Shown: positions 40,991-48,868 of the stretch, piece by piece
Position numbering within the stretch: position 1 is the stretch's first letter
Layout: each line of letters begins with the position of its first letter
NCBI GenBank assembly: GCA_047601665.1
Contig: JASGIT010000001.1
Location: 496,001-560,000 of the forward strand
Length of the DNA: 64,000 nt
Direction of reading: 5' to 3'
Origin: JASGIT01 sp047601665
GTDB lineage: Bacteria; Pseudomonadota; Gammaproteobacteria; Burkholderiales; Burkholderiaceae_C
Made by a program: the position numbers and the translations under genes
Notes under the pieces: model-generated
Database searches by the model: none
Told to the model about the DNA's origin: nothing
What the model saw: only the letters and a program-made list of their open reading frames with translations

Positions 40991-41037
40991 AATAGCTGCC
41001 AGCGCTTGCCCATCAAGCGCTGGCAGCTATTTTTTTG
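40991..41037. terminator. palindromic repeat copy 9, bidirectional terminator after flhDC
   Basis: AATAGCTGCCAGCGCTTG, short loop, CAAGCGCTGGCAGCTATT followed by TTTTT; on the other strand the hairpin is followed by TTTTTATTC. The best-preserved copy of the repeat, placed exactly between two converging transcription units. Confidence 0.88.
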
Positions 41038-41052
41038 ATAGTAGAAGGGGCT

Positions 41053-41604
41053 TCAGCGCCCCATCAGCAGCGCCCGCACGTTGTTGTCGATGGGCAGCAC
41101 GTAGCTGTGCGCCGCCAGCACATCGCTGCCCGGCGCGCGCACCAGTTTCAGATTCACGAACACCTGGTTGGCCGAGACGGCGTAGGTGCCCGTCACCACG
41201 GCCTGCGCATCGTGCGCGCGGCCCACGTTGCGCAGTTCGCGCGACAGCAGCAGTTCGCCCTGGCCGGGCTGCATCGCCATGTTCTCGCGCAGCCGCACCT
41301 CGGTCACGCGCAGGCCGCGCTGGGTCAGGCGGGCCGCGATCTGCTCGCTCACCGTGCGCCCGAAGCGCGACGATTCGTCCAGCCTGTCCACGCTCACCAG
41401 CGTGCCCACCAGCACGGGCTGGTTCGGGTTCAGCGGGGCGTTCTGCAGCAGCGCGTCGGCGGCCTGCTGGCTGGCATCGACCAGGCTGCCGGCCAGGCCG
41501 AAGCCCGCGCCCGCCGATTCGCCGTAGTAGTACTGCGCGCAACCCGTCAGCGCGAGGCTGCCCGCCAGCAGCAGCGTGGCGCGCCGGTGCATGTGCTTCA
41601 TCAT
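41053..41604 (-). CDS. FlgO-like outer membrane lipoprotein
   Basis: Predicted 183-residue lipoprotein: signal sequence with lipobox LTGC (Cys about 20), then LLQNAPLNPNQPVLVGTLVS, VDRLDESSRFGRTVSEQIAA, RLTQRGLRVTEVRLRENMAM and VVTGTYAVSANQVFVNLKLV, the pattern of FlgO (vibrio flagellar outer-membrane protein) and related TolB-N/CsgG-like folds. FlgO-like domains help assemble surface organelles. The ATG overlaps the stop of the upstream lipoprotein gene (ATGA), so the two are translationally coupled. Location next to flhDC fits a motility role, but the genes converge. Confidence 0.78.
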   Translation of the reverse strand: MMKHMHRRATLLLAGSLALTGCAQYYYGESAGAGFGLAGSLVDASQQAADALLQNAPLNPNQPVLVGTLVSVDRLDESSRFGRTVSEQIAARLTQRGLRVTEVRLRENMAMQPGQGELLLSRELRNVGRAHDAQAVVTGTYAVSANQVFVNLKLVRAPGSDVLAAHSYVLPIDNNVRALLMGR

Positions 41605-42338
41605 GGCGCCACCACCTTCCAGGTCTGCATCGGGGCGGCCGGAGGCGGCGGGGGCGGGGGCGGCTGGTAGAGCGCCGCCTCGGCGCGCTCGATGTAGTAC
41701 AGGTCCGCCGAGCCCGCGAGGTAGCGCTCCTGCGTCTTGAGCGTGGTGGTGATCAGCACCTCGGTGCGCGTGGGGCCGCCCGCCGCGGCGCCCTGCGTGT
41801 GGTAGCGCGCCAGGTCCAGCGCCAGGCCCGTGCCCAGGCCGATGGCCGTGGCCACGCCGGGCAGCAGGTAGCGGTCGCGGTAATGCGTGTCCCAGTCGCG
41901 CCACACGCCGATGCCGCCCGCCAGCATCGTCAGGGGCAGGGGGATGGGCGAATTCACCAGCCCGTCGTCCTGGTGCTGCACGACCTGCGTCTGCACTTCC
42001 ATCTCGACTGTGGCGGGGCCGGTGGACAGGGCCACGCCCTTGTCGAGCAGGCGCACGCGCAGCAGCTTGAGAAAGCCCTGGTTGAAGCTGGAGTCGTCCG
42101 CCACGGTCAGGTGGATGGGGTATTCGCCCGCGGGCCAGGCGGCTATTTTTGTGGCCACGCGCGTGGCCACGTCCTCGGCCAGCACATCCCAGTGGTGCAC
42201 GGCGCGAGCCTTCTTCTGGCCGGTGGCGGGGTAGTTGTCGGCGCGCGGCACGTCCAGCGTGCTGCAGCCGGCCAGCAGCGCCGCCGCTGCCGCCAGGGCA
42301 GCCAGCAGGGCGGGAGCGCGGGGGGTAAGGGAGTTCAT
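41601..42338 (-). CDS. lipoprotein of unknown function, coupled to the FlgO-like gene
   Basis: Predicted 245-residue lipoprotein (lipobox LAGC, Cys about 25; then STLDVPRADNYPATG). The mature part includes KIAAWPAGEYPIHLTVADDS, a conserved-looking central block PIPLPLTMLAGGIGVWRDWD, a possible helix LPGVATAIGLGTGLALDLAR and a Pro-rich tail. I do not recognise the family. The ATG at 42338 follows a purine-rich site; a GTG two codons upstream is possible. Coupling with the FlgO-like gene suggests an outer-membrane partner. Confidence 0.7.
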   Translation of the reverse strand: MNSLTPRAPALLAALAAAAALLAGCSTLDVPRADNYPATGQKKARAVHHWDVLAEDVATRVATKIAAWPAGEYPIHLTVADDSSFNQGFLKLLRVRLLDKGVALSTGPATVEMEVQTQVVQHQDDGLVNSPIPLPLTMLAGGIGVWRDWDTHYRDRYLLPGVATAIGLGTGLALDLARYHTQGAAAGGPTRTEVLITTTLKTQERYLAGSADLYYIERAEAALYQPPPPPPPPAAPMQTWKVVAP

Positions 42339-42473
42339 GCACACGATCGTAGGGCGCGCCAGCGGGCCGCAATGGGCGCAACAGAGCGGGATTTGCGGCG
42401 CAGATCGGCGGCTTGAGCGCTAGGGGCTCACCTAACATGCACCGCGTCACCATTGCAACATTCCGCCCTACCC

Positions 42474-43703
42474 ATGAAGACACTGACCACCCCTTCCGCG
42501 TCCCTGCGCGTCGCCTCCCTGCTGGCACTGACCGCCGCCCTGTCGGCCTGCGGCGGCGGTGGCGACAGCAACAACGCCTCGGCTCCCGCGCCCGCGCCGG
42601 TTCCGGCCGGGCCGCTCGGCATCAGCTTCACCGTGCCCACGGCGAGCCAGAACGTGCTGGACCTGGGCTCGTCCACCACCCTGGTCATGAACGCCAGCGT
42701 GAGCGGCGGCCCGGTGCCCAACGGCACCTCGGTGCTGCTGACCACCACGCCCGCCGCCACCGCCACGCTGTCGCCGGTCAGCCCCACCACGGTGGGCGGC
42801 ACGGCCACCTCGGTGCTCAGCGCCACGCCGCTGGGCTCGCTGGTGGTGAACGCGGCCGTCACCAGCAGCTCGCAGGCGGCCAGCGCCAATCTGCAGATCT
42901 ACACCCGCGTCAAACCCCAGCCGCTGCAAGTGCTGGTGCCCGCGTACTTCAGCACGTCAACCACGTCGTCCACCACCACATCGCCCTGGACGACGCTGGC
43001 CAACGGCGTGACCAGCTACCCGAACGTGGTGGTGACCGCCATCATCAATCCCAGCGGCGGCACCGGCCTGCTGACCAGCACCAGCAAGGCCGACAGCACC
43101 ATCACCAAGGCCATTACTGCCTTCCAGGCCGCCAGCAGCAACGCCAAGGTGATCGGCTACATAGGCACCAACTCGGGCAACGGATCGCCCTCGCTGGCGG
43201 ACATCAAAACCACCATCGACACCTACATCAGCCTGTACCCCACGCTGAGCGGCTTCTTCCTCGACAACATGGCGGTCAGCGCCAACCAGTTGTCGTTCTA
43301 CATGCAGATCTATCAATACATCAAGGCCAAGAGCGCGTCGTACACCGTGGTGGGCAACCCCGGCACCTTCCCCGACTCGAACTACGCCACCGTGACCGAT
43401 ACGCTGGTGACCTATTCGGGCACGGGTGCGGGCTACCAGGGCATCGACCCGCAGGCCGGCGGCAACACCTGGGTCTACAACGAGGCCAACACCGCGCAGG
43501 CCATGATGGTGAACAGCGTGATCACCTGCAACACCTTGCAGGGTGCCATTGCCACCGCCAACCTGCCGCGCACCAACACCGGCATGGTGTACGTGACCGA
43601 CCAGCCCGAGAGCTCGCCCTGGAGCACGCTGCCTTCATACTGGACGGCCCTGCTCAATACGGTGGACGCCTACAACACCGGTCGCACCAAGCCTGCATGT
43701 TGA
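42474..43703 (+). CDS. spherulation-specific family 4 (spherulin-4-like) lipoprotein
   Basis: Predicted 409-residue exported lipoprotein: lipobox LSAC (Cys about 26) followed by GGGGDSNN and a Pro/Ala linker. Residues about 45-145 form an Ig-like, Thr/Ser-rich beta domain (SASVSGGPVPNGTSVLLTTT-like repeats). Residues about 150-400 match the spherulin-4 family: LQVLVPAYFSTS, VVVTAIINPSGGTG, AKVIGYIGTNSGNG, YPTLSGFFLDNM and YTVVGNPGTFPDSNY. This domain is related in fold to glycoside hydrolase-like TIM barrels and has an uncertain function, possibly exopolysaccharide degradation. ATG after a pyrimidine-rich stretch, no strong ribosome site. Confidence 0.8.
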   Translation: MKTLTTPSASLRVASLLALTAALSACGGGGDSNNASAPAPAPVPAGPLGISFTVPTASQNVLDLGSSTTLVMNASVSGGPVPNGTSVLLTTTPAATATLSPVSPTTVGGTATSVLSATPLGSLVVNAAVTSSSQAASANLQIYTRVKPQPLQVLVPAYFSTSTTSSTTTSPWTTLANGVTSYPNVVVTAIINPSGGTGLLTSTSKADSTITKAITAFQAASSNAKVIGYIGTNSGNGSPSLADIKTTIDTYISLYPTLSGFFLDNMAVSANQLSFYMQIYQYIKAKSASYTVVGNPGTFPDSNYATVTDTLVTYSGTGAGYQGIDPQAGGNTWVYNEANTAQAMMVNSVITCNTLQGAIATANLPRTNTGMVYVTDQPESSPWSTLPSYWTALLNTVDAYNTGRTKPAC

Positions 43704-43731
43704 AAAAAGAGGCGATGTTCGCCTCTTTTTC
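43704..43731. terminator. bidirectional intrinsic terminator
   Basis: AAAAAAGAGGCGATGTTCGCCTCTTTTT: stem of about 10 bp with A and T runs on both sides, shared by the spherulin-4 gene and the convergent ppc gene, whose stop codon lies in the T run. Confidence 0.9.
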
Positions 43732-46543
43732 AGCCGGTATTGCGCAGCCCCGCCGCAATGCCGTTGATGCAGATGTGGATGCCCGTCTGCACCCGCTCGT
43801 CGCTCTGGCCGCCGCGCCAGCGGCGCACCAGTTCCACCTGCATGTGGTGCAGCGGGTCGATGTACGGAAAGCGGTGTTTGATGGAGCGCGCCAGCGCCGT
43901 GTTGTGCGCCAGGCGCTGCTTGTCGCCCGTGATGCGCGTGAGCGCCTCCGCCGTGCGCTGCCATTCGGCCTCGATGGCGCTGAACACCCTCTTGCGCAGG
44001 CGCGCGTCGGCCACCAGTTCGCTGTAGCGCGAGGCCAGGGCCAGGTCGCTCTTGGCCAGCACCATGTCCATGTTGGACAGCAGGGTGCGGAAGAACGGCC
44101 ACTGGCGGTACATCTTCTGCAACAGCGCCAGCTGCTTTTTGGGCTCCTGGCCCTCCTGGTTCACGAACGCCTCCACCGCCGACCCGAAGCCGTACCAGCC
44201 CGGCAGCGTGAGGCGGCACTGGCCCCAGCTGAAGCCCCAGGGAATGGCGCGCAAATCCTCGATGCGCTGGCTGGCCTTGCGGCTCGCGGGGCGCGAGCCG
44301 ATGTTCAGCTCGGCGATCTCGCGGATGGGCGTGGCATTGAAGAAGTAGTCGGTGAAACCCGGCGTTTCGTACACCAGCGCGCGGTAGGCCGCCATGCTGG
44401 CCTGCGACAGCACCGCCGCCGCGTCGTGGAAGGCGCGCGTGGCGGGCTTGGTGGGTTGCAGCAGCGTCGCTTCGAGCGTGGCGGCGACCAGGGTTTCGAG
44501 GTTGCGCCGGCCGATCTCGGGGTTGGCGTATTTGGAGGCGATGACCTCGCCCTGCTCCGTCAGCCGGATCTGCCCGCGCACCGTGCCCGGCGGCTGCGCC
44601 AGGATGGCCTGGTAGCTCGGCCCGCCGCCGCGCCCCACCGTGCCGCCGCGCCCGTGGAACATGCGCAGCGTGATGCCGTGCGCGGCGTGCAATGCGTCGA
44701 ACAGTTCCACCAGCGCGATCTCGGCGCGGTACAGCTCCCAGTTGCTGGTGAAGATGCCGCCGTCCTTGTTGCTGTCGCTGTAGCCCAGCATGATGTCCTG
44801 CTCGGCCCCGCCGCGTGCCACCAGCGCGGCGATGCCCGGCAGCGCGTAGTAGTCGCGCATGATGGGCGCGGCATTGCGCAGGTCCTCGATGGTCTCGAAC
44901 AGCGGCACCACGATCAAATCGGCCACCGAGGCATCGCTGTCGAGCGTGCCGCGCATCAGGCCCACTTCCTTTTGCAACAGCAGCACTTCGAGCAGGTCGC
45001 TCACCGTTTCGGTGTGGCTGATGATGTAGTGGCGGATGGCCTCGCGCCCATAGCGCGCGCGCAGGGTTTTCGCGGCCTCGAAGATGGCCAGTTCGCTCTG
45101 CGCCCACGGCGAATATTCGGCGCCCACCACGCGCAGCGGGCGCGCGTCGTTCAGCAGTTGCAGCAGCAGCGCGCGCTTGTCGTCTTCCGCCAGCGCGGCG
45201 TAGTCGGGCGTGATGCGCGCGCGCGCCAGCAGCTCGGCCACCACGGCCTCGTGCTGGTCGGAGCTTTGGCGCAGATCCACCGTGGCGAGGTGGAAGCCGA
45301 ACACCTGCACCGCGCGGATCAGCGGCGCCAGCCGCTCGCCCAGCAGCGCCGCGCCGTGGTGCGCTGCGAGCGACGCCTCGATCACGCGCAGGTCGGCCAG
45401 GAAGGTCTCGGCGTCGGGGTACGGATTCTGCGGCGCGACGGCGTGGCGCGCGGCGTCGCCGCCCGTCAGGTCCTTGAGCGTGGCCGCCAGGCGCGCGTAG
45501 ATGCCTGTGAGCGCGCGGCGGTACGGCTCGTCGCGGCGGTGCGCGTTGGTGTCGGGCGAGCGCTCGGCCAGTTCCGCCATTTCGGGCGACACGGTCGCCA
45601 GGTTCGTGGACAGCGACAGCTCGCCGCCCAGGTAGTGCACCTCGGTCAGGTAGTGGCGCAGCGCCACCTCGGCCTGGCGCGAGAGGGCGCGCGCCAGCGT
45701 GGCCGCGCTCACGTTGGGGTTGCCGTCGCGGTCGCCGCCGATCCACTGGCCCATGCGCAGGAAGCTGTGCACCGGCTGGCCCGCAAGTTCCTGTTCCAGC
45801 GCGGCGTAAATCTTGGGGATTTCGGTCAGGAACGTGGCCTCGTAGTAGCTCAGCGCGTTCTCGATCTCGTCGGCCACGGTGAGCTTGGAATAGCGCAGCA
45901 GCCGCGTCTGCCACAGCTGCATCACGCGCGCGCGCAGCTGCGCCTCGTTGCGTGCGAGTTCGCGCGGCGTGAGCGCGTCCTTGGCGGCGTTGTAGAGCGC
46001 GGCGCGGGCGGCGATGTCGTCGCGCTCCACCAGCAGCTGGGCGATCTCGCGCTCGGCGGACAGGATGCTCTGGCGCTGCACCTCGGTCGGGTGCGCCGTG
46101 AGCACCGGGGCCACGTAACTCCTGGCCAGCGCCTGCGCCACCTCGCCGGGCGCGATGCCCTCCCAGCGCAGGCGCGCCAGGGCCACTTCGATGCTGCCTT
46201 CCTGCGTGTCGCCCGCGCGCTCGTGCACGGCGCGGCGGCGGATGTGGTGCCGGTCCTCGGCCAGATTGGCCAGGTGCGAGAAGTAGGTGAACGCGCGCGT
46301 CACGCTCACCGTCTGGTCGCCCGTCAGGCCCTTGAGCAGCTTCTTCAGGGCCTTGTCGGCCTCCTGGTCCGCATCGCGCCGGAAGGCCACGGAAAGCTGG
46401 CGCACCTGCTCGATCAGCTCGAACGCGGCCACGCCCTCCTGCTCGCGGATCACGTCGCCGAGGATGCGGCCGAGCAGGCGGATGTCCTGAATCAGCGGGG
46501 CGTCCTTGTCGGTCTTGCGCACGGGCTTGTCGGAGGTCGGCAT
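43730..46543 (-). CDS. ppc: phosphoenolpyruvate carboxylase
   Basis: Predicted 937-residue enzyme forming oxaloacetate from PEP and bicarbonate (anaplerosis). Catalytic signatures: VLTAHPTEVQRQSI (active-site His near residue 150), GYSDSNKDGG, and the loop FHGRGGTVGRGGGP that binds PEP. The C terminus ends ICINGIAAGLRNTG, the conserved buried end of PEPC. Full length. It is divergent from hemC with 55 nt between start codons, an arrangement found throughout Burkholderiales. Confidence 0.97.
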   Translation of the reverse strand: MPTSDKPVRKTDKDAPLIQDIRLLGRILGDVIREQEGVAAFELIEQVRQLSVAFRRDADQEADKALKKLLKGLTGDQTVSVTRAFTYFSHLANLAEDRHHIRRRAVHERAGDTQEGSIEVALARLRWEGIAPGEVAQALARSYVAPVLTAHPTEVQRQSILSAEREIAQLLVERDDIAARAALYNAAKDALTPRELARNEAQLRARVMQLWQTRLLRYSKLTVADEIENALSYYEATFLTEIPKIYAALEQELAGQPVHSFLRMGQWIGGDRDGNPNVSAATLARALSRQAEVALRHYLTEVHYLGGELSLSTNLATVSPEMAELAERSPDTNAHRRDEPYRRALTGIYARLAATLKDLTGGDAARHAVAPQNPYPDAETFLADLRVIEASLAAHHGAALLGERLAPLIRAVQVFGFHLATVDLRQSSDQHEAVVAELLARARITPDYAALAEDDKRALLLQLLNDARPLRVVGAEYSPWAQSELAIFEAAKTLRARYGREAIRHYIISHTETVSDLLEVLLLQKEVGLMRGTLDSDASVADLIVVPLFETIEDLRNAAPIMRDYYALPGIAALVARGGAEQDIMLGYSDSNKDGGIFTSNWELYRAEIALVELFDALHAAHGITLRMFHGRGGTVGRGGGPSYQAILAQPPGTVRGQIRLTEQGEVIASKYANPEIGRRNLETLVAATLEATLLQPTKPATRAFHDAAAVLSQASMAAYRALVYETPGFTDYFFNATPIREIAELNIGSRPASRKASQRIEDLRAIPWGFSWGQCRLTLPGWYGFGSAVEAFVNQEGQEPKKQLALLQKMYRQWPFFRTLLSNMDMVLAKSDLALASRYSELVADARLRKRVFSAIEAEWQRTAEALTRITGDKQRLAHNTALARSIKHRFPYIDPLHHMQVELVRRWRGGQSDERVQTGIHICINGIAAGLRNTG

Positions 46544-46598
46544 GGGCGGTTCTCGTCAGGGGTTGTTGCTATGCAACATGCTAGCATCCACGCGCCCT

Positions 46599-47540
46599 AT
46601 GAACGCCCCTCAAACGCCCCCGTCTTCGCCCGTTCCGCCCCTCGTCATCGCCACGCGCGAAAGCCGCCTTGCCCTGTGGCAGGCCGAGCATGTGCAAGCC
46701 CTGCTGCGCGCGCGCGGCCATGCCGTGGAGCTGCTGGGCATGACCACGCGCGGCGACCAGATCCTGGACCGCTCGCTCTCCAAGGTGGGCGGCAAGGGCC
46801 TGTTCGTGAAAGAACTCGAAACCGCGCTCGAAGAAGGCCGCGCGCAGCTCGCCGTGCATTCGCTGAAAGACGTGCCGATGGAGCTGCCCGCGGGCTTCGC
46901 CCTGGCCTGCGTGATGGAGCGCGAAGACCCGCGCGACGCCTTCGTCTCGCCGCGCCACGCCACGCTGGCCGAACTGCCGCAGGGCGCGGTGGTCGGAACG
47001 TCGAGCCTGCGGCGGCAGGTGCTGCTGCAGGCGCTGCGGCCTGACCTGAAGATCGAGCCGCTGCGCGGCAACCTCGACACGCGGCTGCGCAAGCTCGACG
47101 AGGGGCAGTACGACGCCATCGTGCTCGCGGCGGCGGGGCTCAAGCGGCTGGGGCTGGATGAACGCATCCGCGCCATTTTCGAGCCGCACGAGATGCTGCC
47201 CGCCGCTGGCCAGGGCGCGCTGGGCATCGAGGTGCGCAGCGACCGTGCCGATCTCATCGCCGCGCTGGCCCCGCTGGCGCACCAGCCCACCTGGCTGGCC
47301 GTGGCCGCCGAACGCGCCGTGAGCCGGGCGCTGGGCGGCAGCTGCTCCATGCCCCTGGCGGCGCACGCGCGCTGGCAGGGTGCGGTGTTGCGGCTCGACG
47401 CGGCCTGGGGTGATGTGGAAGGGCAGCTTGCCCTGGTGCGCGCGCAGGGGCAGGCAGCGGTCACCACGCTGGGTGAAGCGGAAGCGCTGGGAAATGCCAT
47501 TGCTGCACAGTTGCGGGCCAACGGAGCCCGTGCTGCGTGA
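46599..47540 (+). CDS. hemC: hydroxymethylbilane synthase (porphobilinogen deaminase)
   Basis: Predicted 313-residue enzyme polymerising four porphobilinogens for heme and siroheme. Motifs: VIATRESRLALWQAEHVQAL, GGKGLFVKELETALEEGRAQ, LAVHSLKDVPMELP, GTSSLRRQVLL, RGNLDTRLRKLDEGQYDAIV and the dipyrromethane-binding cysteine in LGGSCSMPLAAHA. The ATG at 46599 is chosen; an in-frame ATG at 46578 would add seven residues. hemD would normally follow directly, but a 554-nt gap intervenes. Confidence 0.96.
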   Translation: MNAPQTPPSSPVPPLVIATRESRLALWQAEHVQALLRARGHAVELLGMTTRGDQILDRSLSKVGGKGLFVKELETALEEGRAQLAVHSLKDVPMELPAGFALACVMEREDPRDAFVSPRHATLAELPQGAVVGTSSLRRQVLLQALRPDLKIEPLRGNLDTRLRKLDEGQYDAIVLAAAGLKRLGLDERIRAIFEPHEMLPAAGQGALGIEVRSDRADLIAALAPLAHQPTWLAVAAERAVSRALGGSCSMPLAAHARWQGAVLRLDAAWGDVEGQLALVRAQGQAAVTTLGEAEALGNAIAAQLRANGARAA

Positions 47541-47577
47541 GGGCATGGGTTTAGACGCTGCGCCTTGGTTTGATGCC

Positions 47578-48020
47578 TGCTGGCCGGGACTCGCCCCGGC
47601 GGGCGACTCACTTTCTTGCTCGTGCAAGAAAGTAAGCAAAGAACACGCCCCCTACAGTCCGTGTCCCTTCGCTGCGCTCGGCCTCCAACGCGCAGGCGCT
47701 GCGCGCCGCGAACGCGAGGCCGAGCGCAGCGATGGCCCGTGCGTCTTCGGGGTCCCCTCAGGCCGTGCCGAGAAGCGCAGGGCGCGGGGCGGCAGGCGCG
47801 TCGGAGCGCGCCTGCTTTGTAAACTGACTCGCCGGGGTTGTTTGAGCGAAGCGCGCAGCGCGCAGCGAGTTCCACGGCGCGCCCCGCGCACGAGCATCGC
47901 AGGTTGCCCCAACGCGCAGCGTTGGGGTCACGGCATGTGGGGTCGCCCTTTCTTTGGTGACTTTCTTTCGGCGAGACGAAAGAAAGTTACTGCGCCGCCG
48001 GGCGCACATCCCGGCCAGCG
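47578..48020. mobile_element. MITE-like non-coding element with long terminal inverted repeats
   Basis: The outer ends are GCTGGCCGGGA and its complement TCCCGGCCAGC. Inside each end come a GC-rich segment (CGCCCCGGCGG / CGCCCGGCGGC) and a hairpin: ACTTTCTTG...CAAGAAAGT at 47610-47633 on the left and ACTTTCTTTCG...CGAAAGAAAGT at 47960-47987 on the right, each followed inward by a copy of AAGCAAAGAA or its relative. The imperfect inverted repeats span about 65 bp. The interior has further hairpins (CGCTGCGCTCGGCCTC paired with its complement; CCCCAACGC-GCA-GCGTTGGGG at 47907-47927). No transposase. The whole could fold into one long RNA structure. Confidence 0.65.
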
Positions 48021-48032
48021 GAATTCAAAAAA

Positions 48033-48070
48033 GATAGCTGCCAGCGCAATCCCCACAAGCGCTACAGCCC
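48033..48070. repeat. palindromic repeat copy 10 (before hemD)
   Basis: GATAGCTGCCAGCGC, diverged loop, ACAAGCGCTACAGCCC. It abuts the end of the inverted-repeat element and lies about 25 nt before the hemD start. Confidence 0.75.
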
Positions 48071-48094
48071 AAAAACACACATAAAGGGGAAGAG

Positions 48095-48868
48095 ATGCCT
48101 CCTTCCCCCTCCCTCCACAAAGCCATCGTCACCCGCCCGGCCCGCGAGGCCGCCGAGTGGGTGGCTGCGCTGCAAGCCCACGGCATCGATGCGATAGCCC
48201 TGCCGCTCATCGCCATCACCCCCCACACCAGCCTCGAACTGCAGGCAGCCCGTGAACGGCTGGCCGATTACCGCGCCGCCATGTTCGTCAGCGGCAACGC
48301 GGTACAGCATTTCTTTGAGCCAAATCGGCCTCCAGCGCTTACAGGTCAAGCGCTGGCAGCTATCAAAACAAGAGTATGGACACCCGGCCCCGGCACAGCG
48401 CGGCAGGCGCTTGCGCTGGGCGTTCCCGCCACGTTGATCGACGGCCCCGCGCCCGATGCGGCCCAGTTCGACTCCGAGGCGCTCTGGGCGCAGGTGGCCG
48501 CGCAAGTGCGCCCGGGCGACCGCGTGCTGATCGTGCGCGGCGTGGGCACGGGCCGCGAATGGCTGGCGGAGCAAATCCGCGCGGCGGGCGGCATGGTGGA
48601 TTTTGTGGCGGCATACCAACGCAGCGCACCGGAATTCACCACGGCGCAGCTCGCCCTGGCGCAGGCCGCCGCGCACGACGGTTCGCTGTGGCTTTTCAGC
48701 AGTTCCGAGGCGATTGCCCACCTGCCCGGCGCGGACTGGTCGCACGCACGCGCCCTGGCCACCCACCCGCGCATCGCGCAAGCTGCCCGCGCCGCGGGTT
48801 TTGGCAAGGTGACCACCTGCAAACCCGCGCTGCCGGACGTGATCGCCGCCCTAAAATCCGCCGCATGA
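48095..48868 (+). CDS. hemD: uroporphyrinogen-III synthase
   Basis: Predicted 257-residue enzyme closing hydroxymethylbilane with inversion of ring D. Sequence is variable in this family but the pattern is clear: AIVTRPAREAAEWVAALQAH at the start, LPLIAITP, DYRAAMFVSGNAVQHFF, VLIVRGVGTGREWLAEQIRA, LWLFSSSEAIAHL and a closing AARAAGFGKVTTCKPALPDV. GGAAGAG precedes the ATG. Residues 76-92 (PNRPPALTGQALAAIKT) are encoded by a well-preserved copy of the palindromic repeat, inserted in frame in the first domain after the conserved S.NAV..F. The stop overlaps the hemX start (ATGA). Confidence 0.92.
   Translation: MPPSPSLHKAIVTRPAREAAEWVAALQAHGIDAIALPLIAITPHTSLELQAARERLADYRAAMFVSGNAVQHFFEPNRPPALTGQALAAIKTRVWTPGPGTARQALALGVPATLIDGPAPDAAQFDSEALWAQVAAQVRPGDRVLIVRGVGTGREWLAEQIRAAGGMVDFVAAYQRSAPEFTTAQLALAQAAAHDGSLWLFSSSEAIAHLPGADWSHARALATHPRIAQAARAAGFGKVTTCKPALPDVIAALKSAA
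48321..48369. repeat. palindromic repeat copy 11, in frame inside hemD
   Basis: CAAATCGGCCTCCAGCGCTT, six-base loop, CAAGCGCTGGCAGCTATC AAAAC. The arms can pair over about 11 bp. Length and phase keep the hemD frame open. Confidence 0.88.

Larger units (their letters stand above)
47541..48094. other. 554-nt gene-free gap between hemC and hemD
   Basis: No credible coding sequence. It is filled by an inverted-repeat-bounded element (47578-48020) and a palindromic repeat copy (48033-48070). GC-rich frames across it lack ribosome sites and known folds. Confidence 0.8.

Noticed and set aside
42413..47044. Very long open frame on the plus strand across the spherulin-4 gene, ppc and the start of hemC
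   Set aside because: It is antisense or out of frame to well-supported genes, arginine/histidine/glutamine rich and without any family pattern; such frames arise from high GC content with biased third positions.
47641..47822. Small open frames inside the hemC-hemD element
   Set aside because: They lie in structured inverted-repeat DNA, have no ribosome site and no protein-like pattern.
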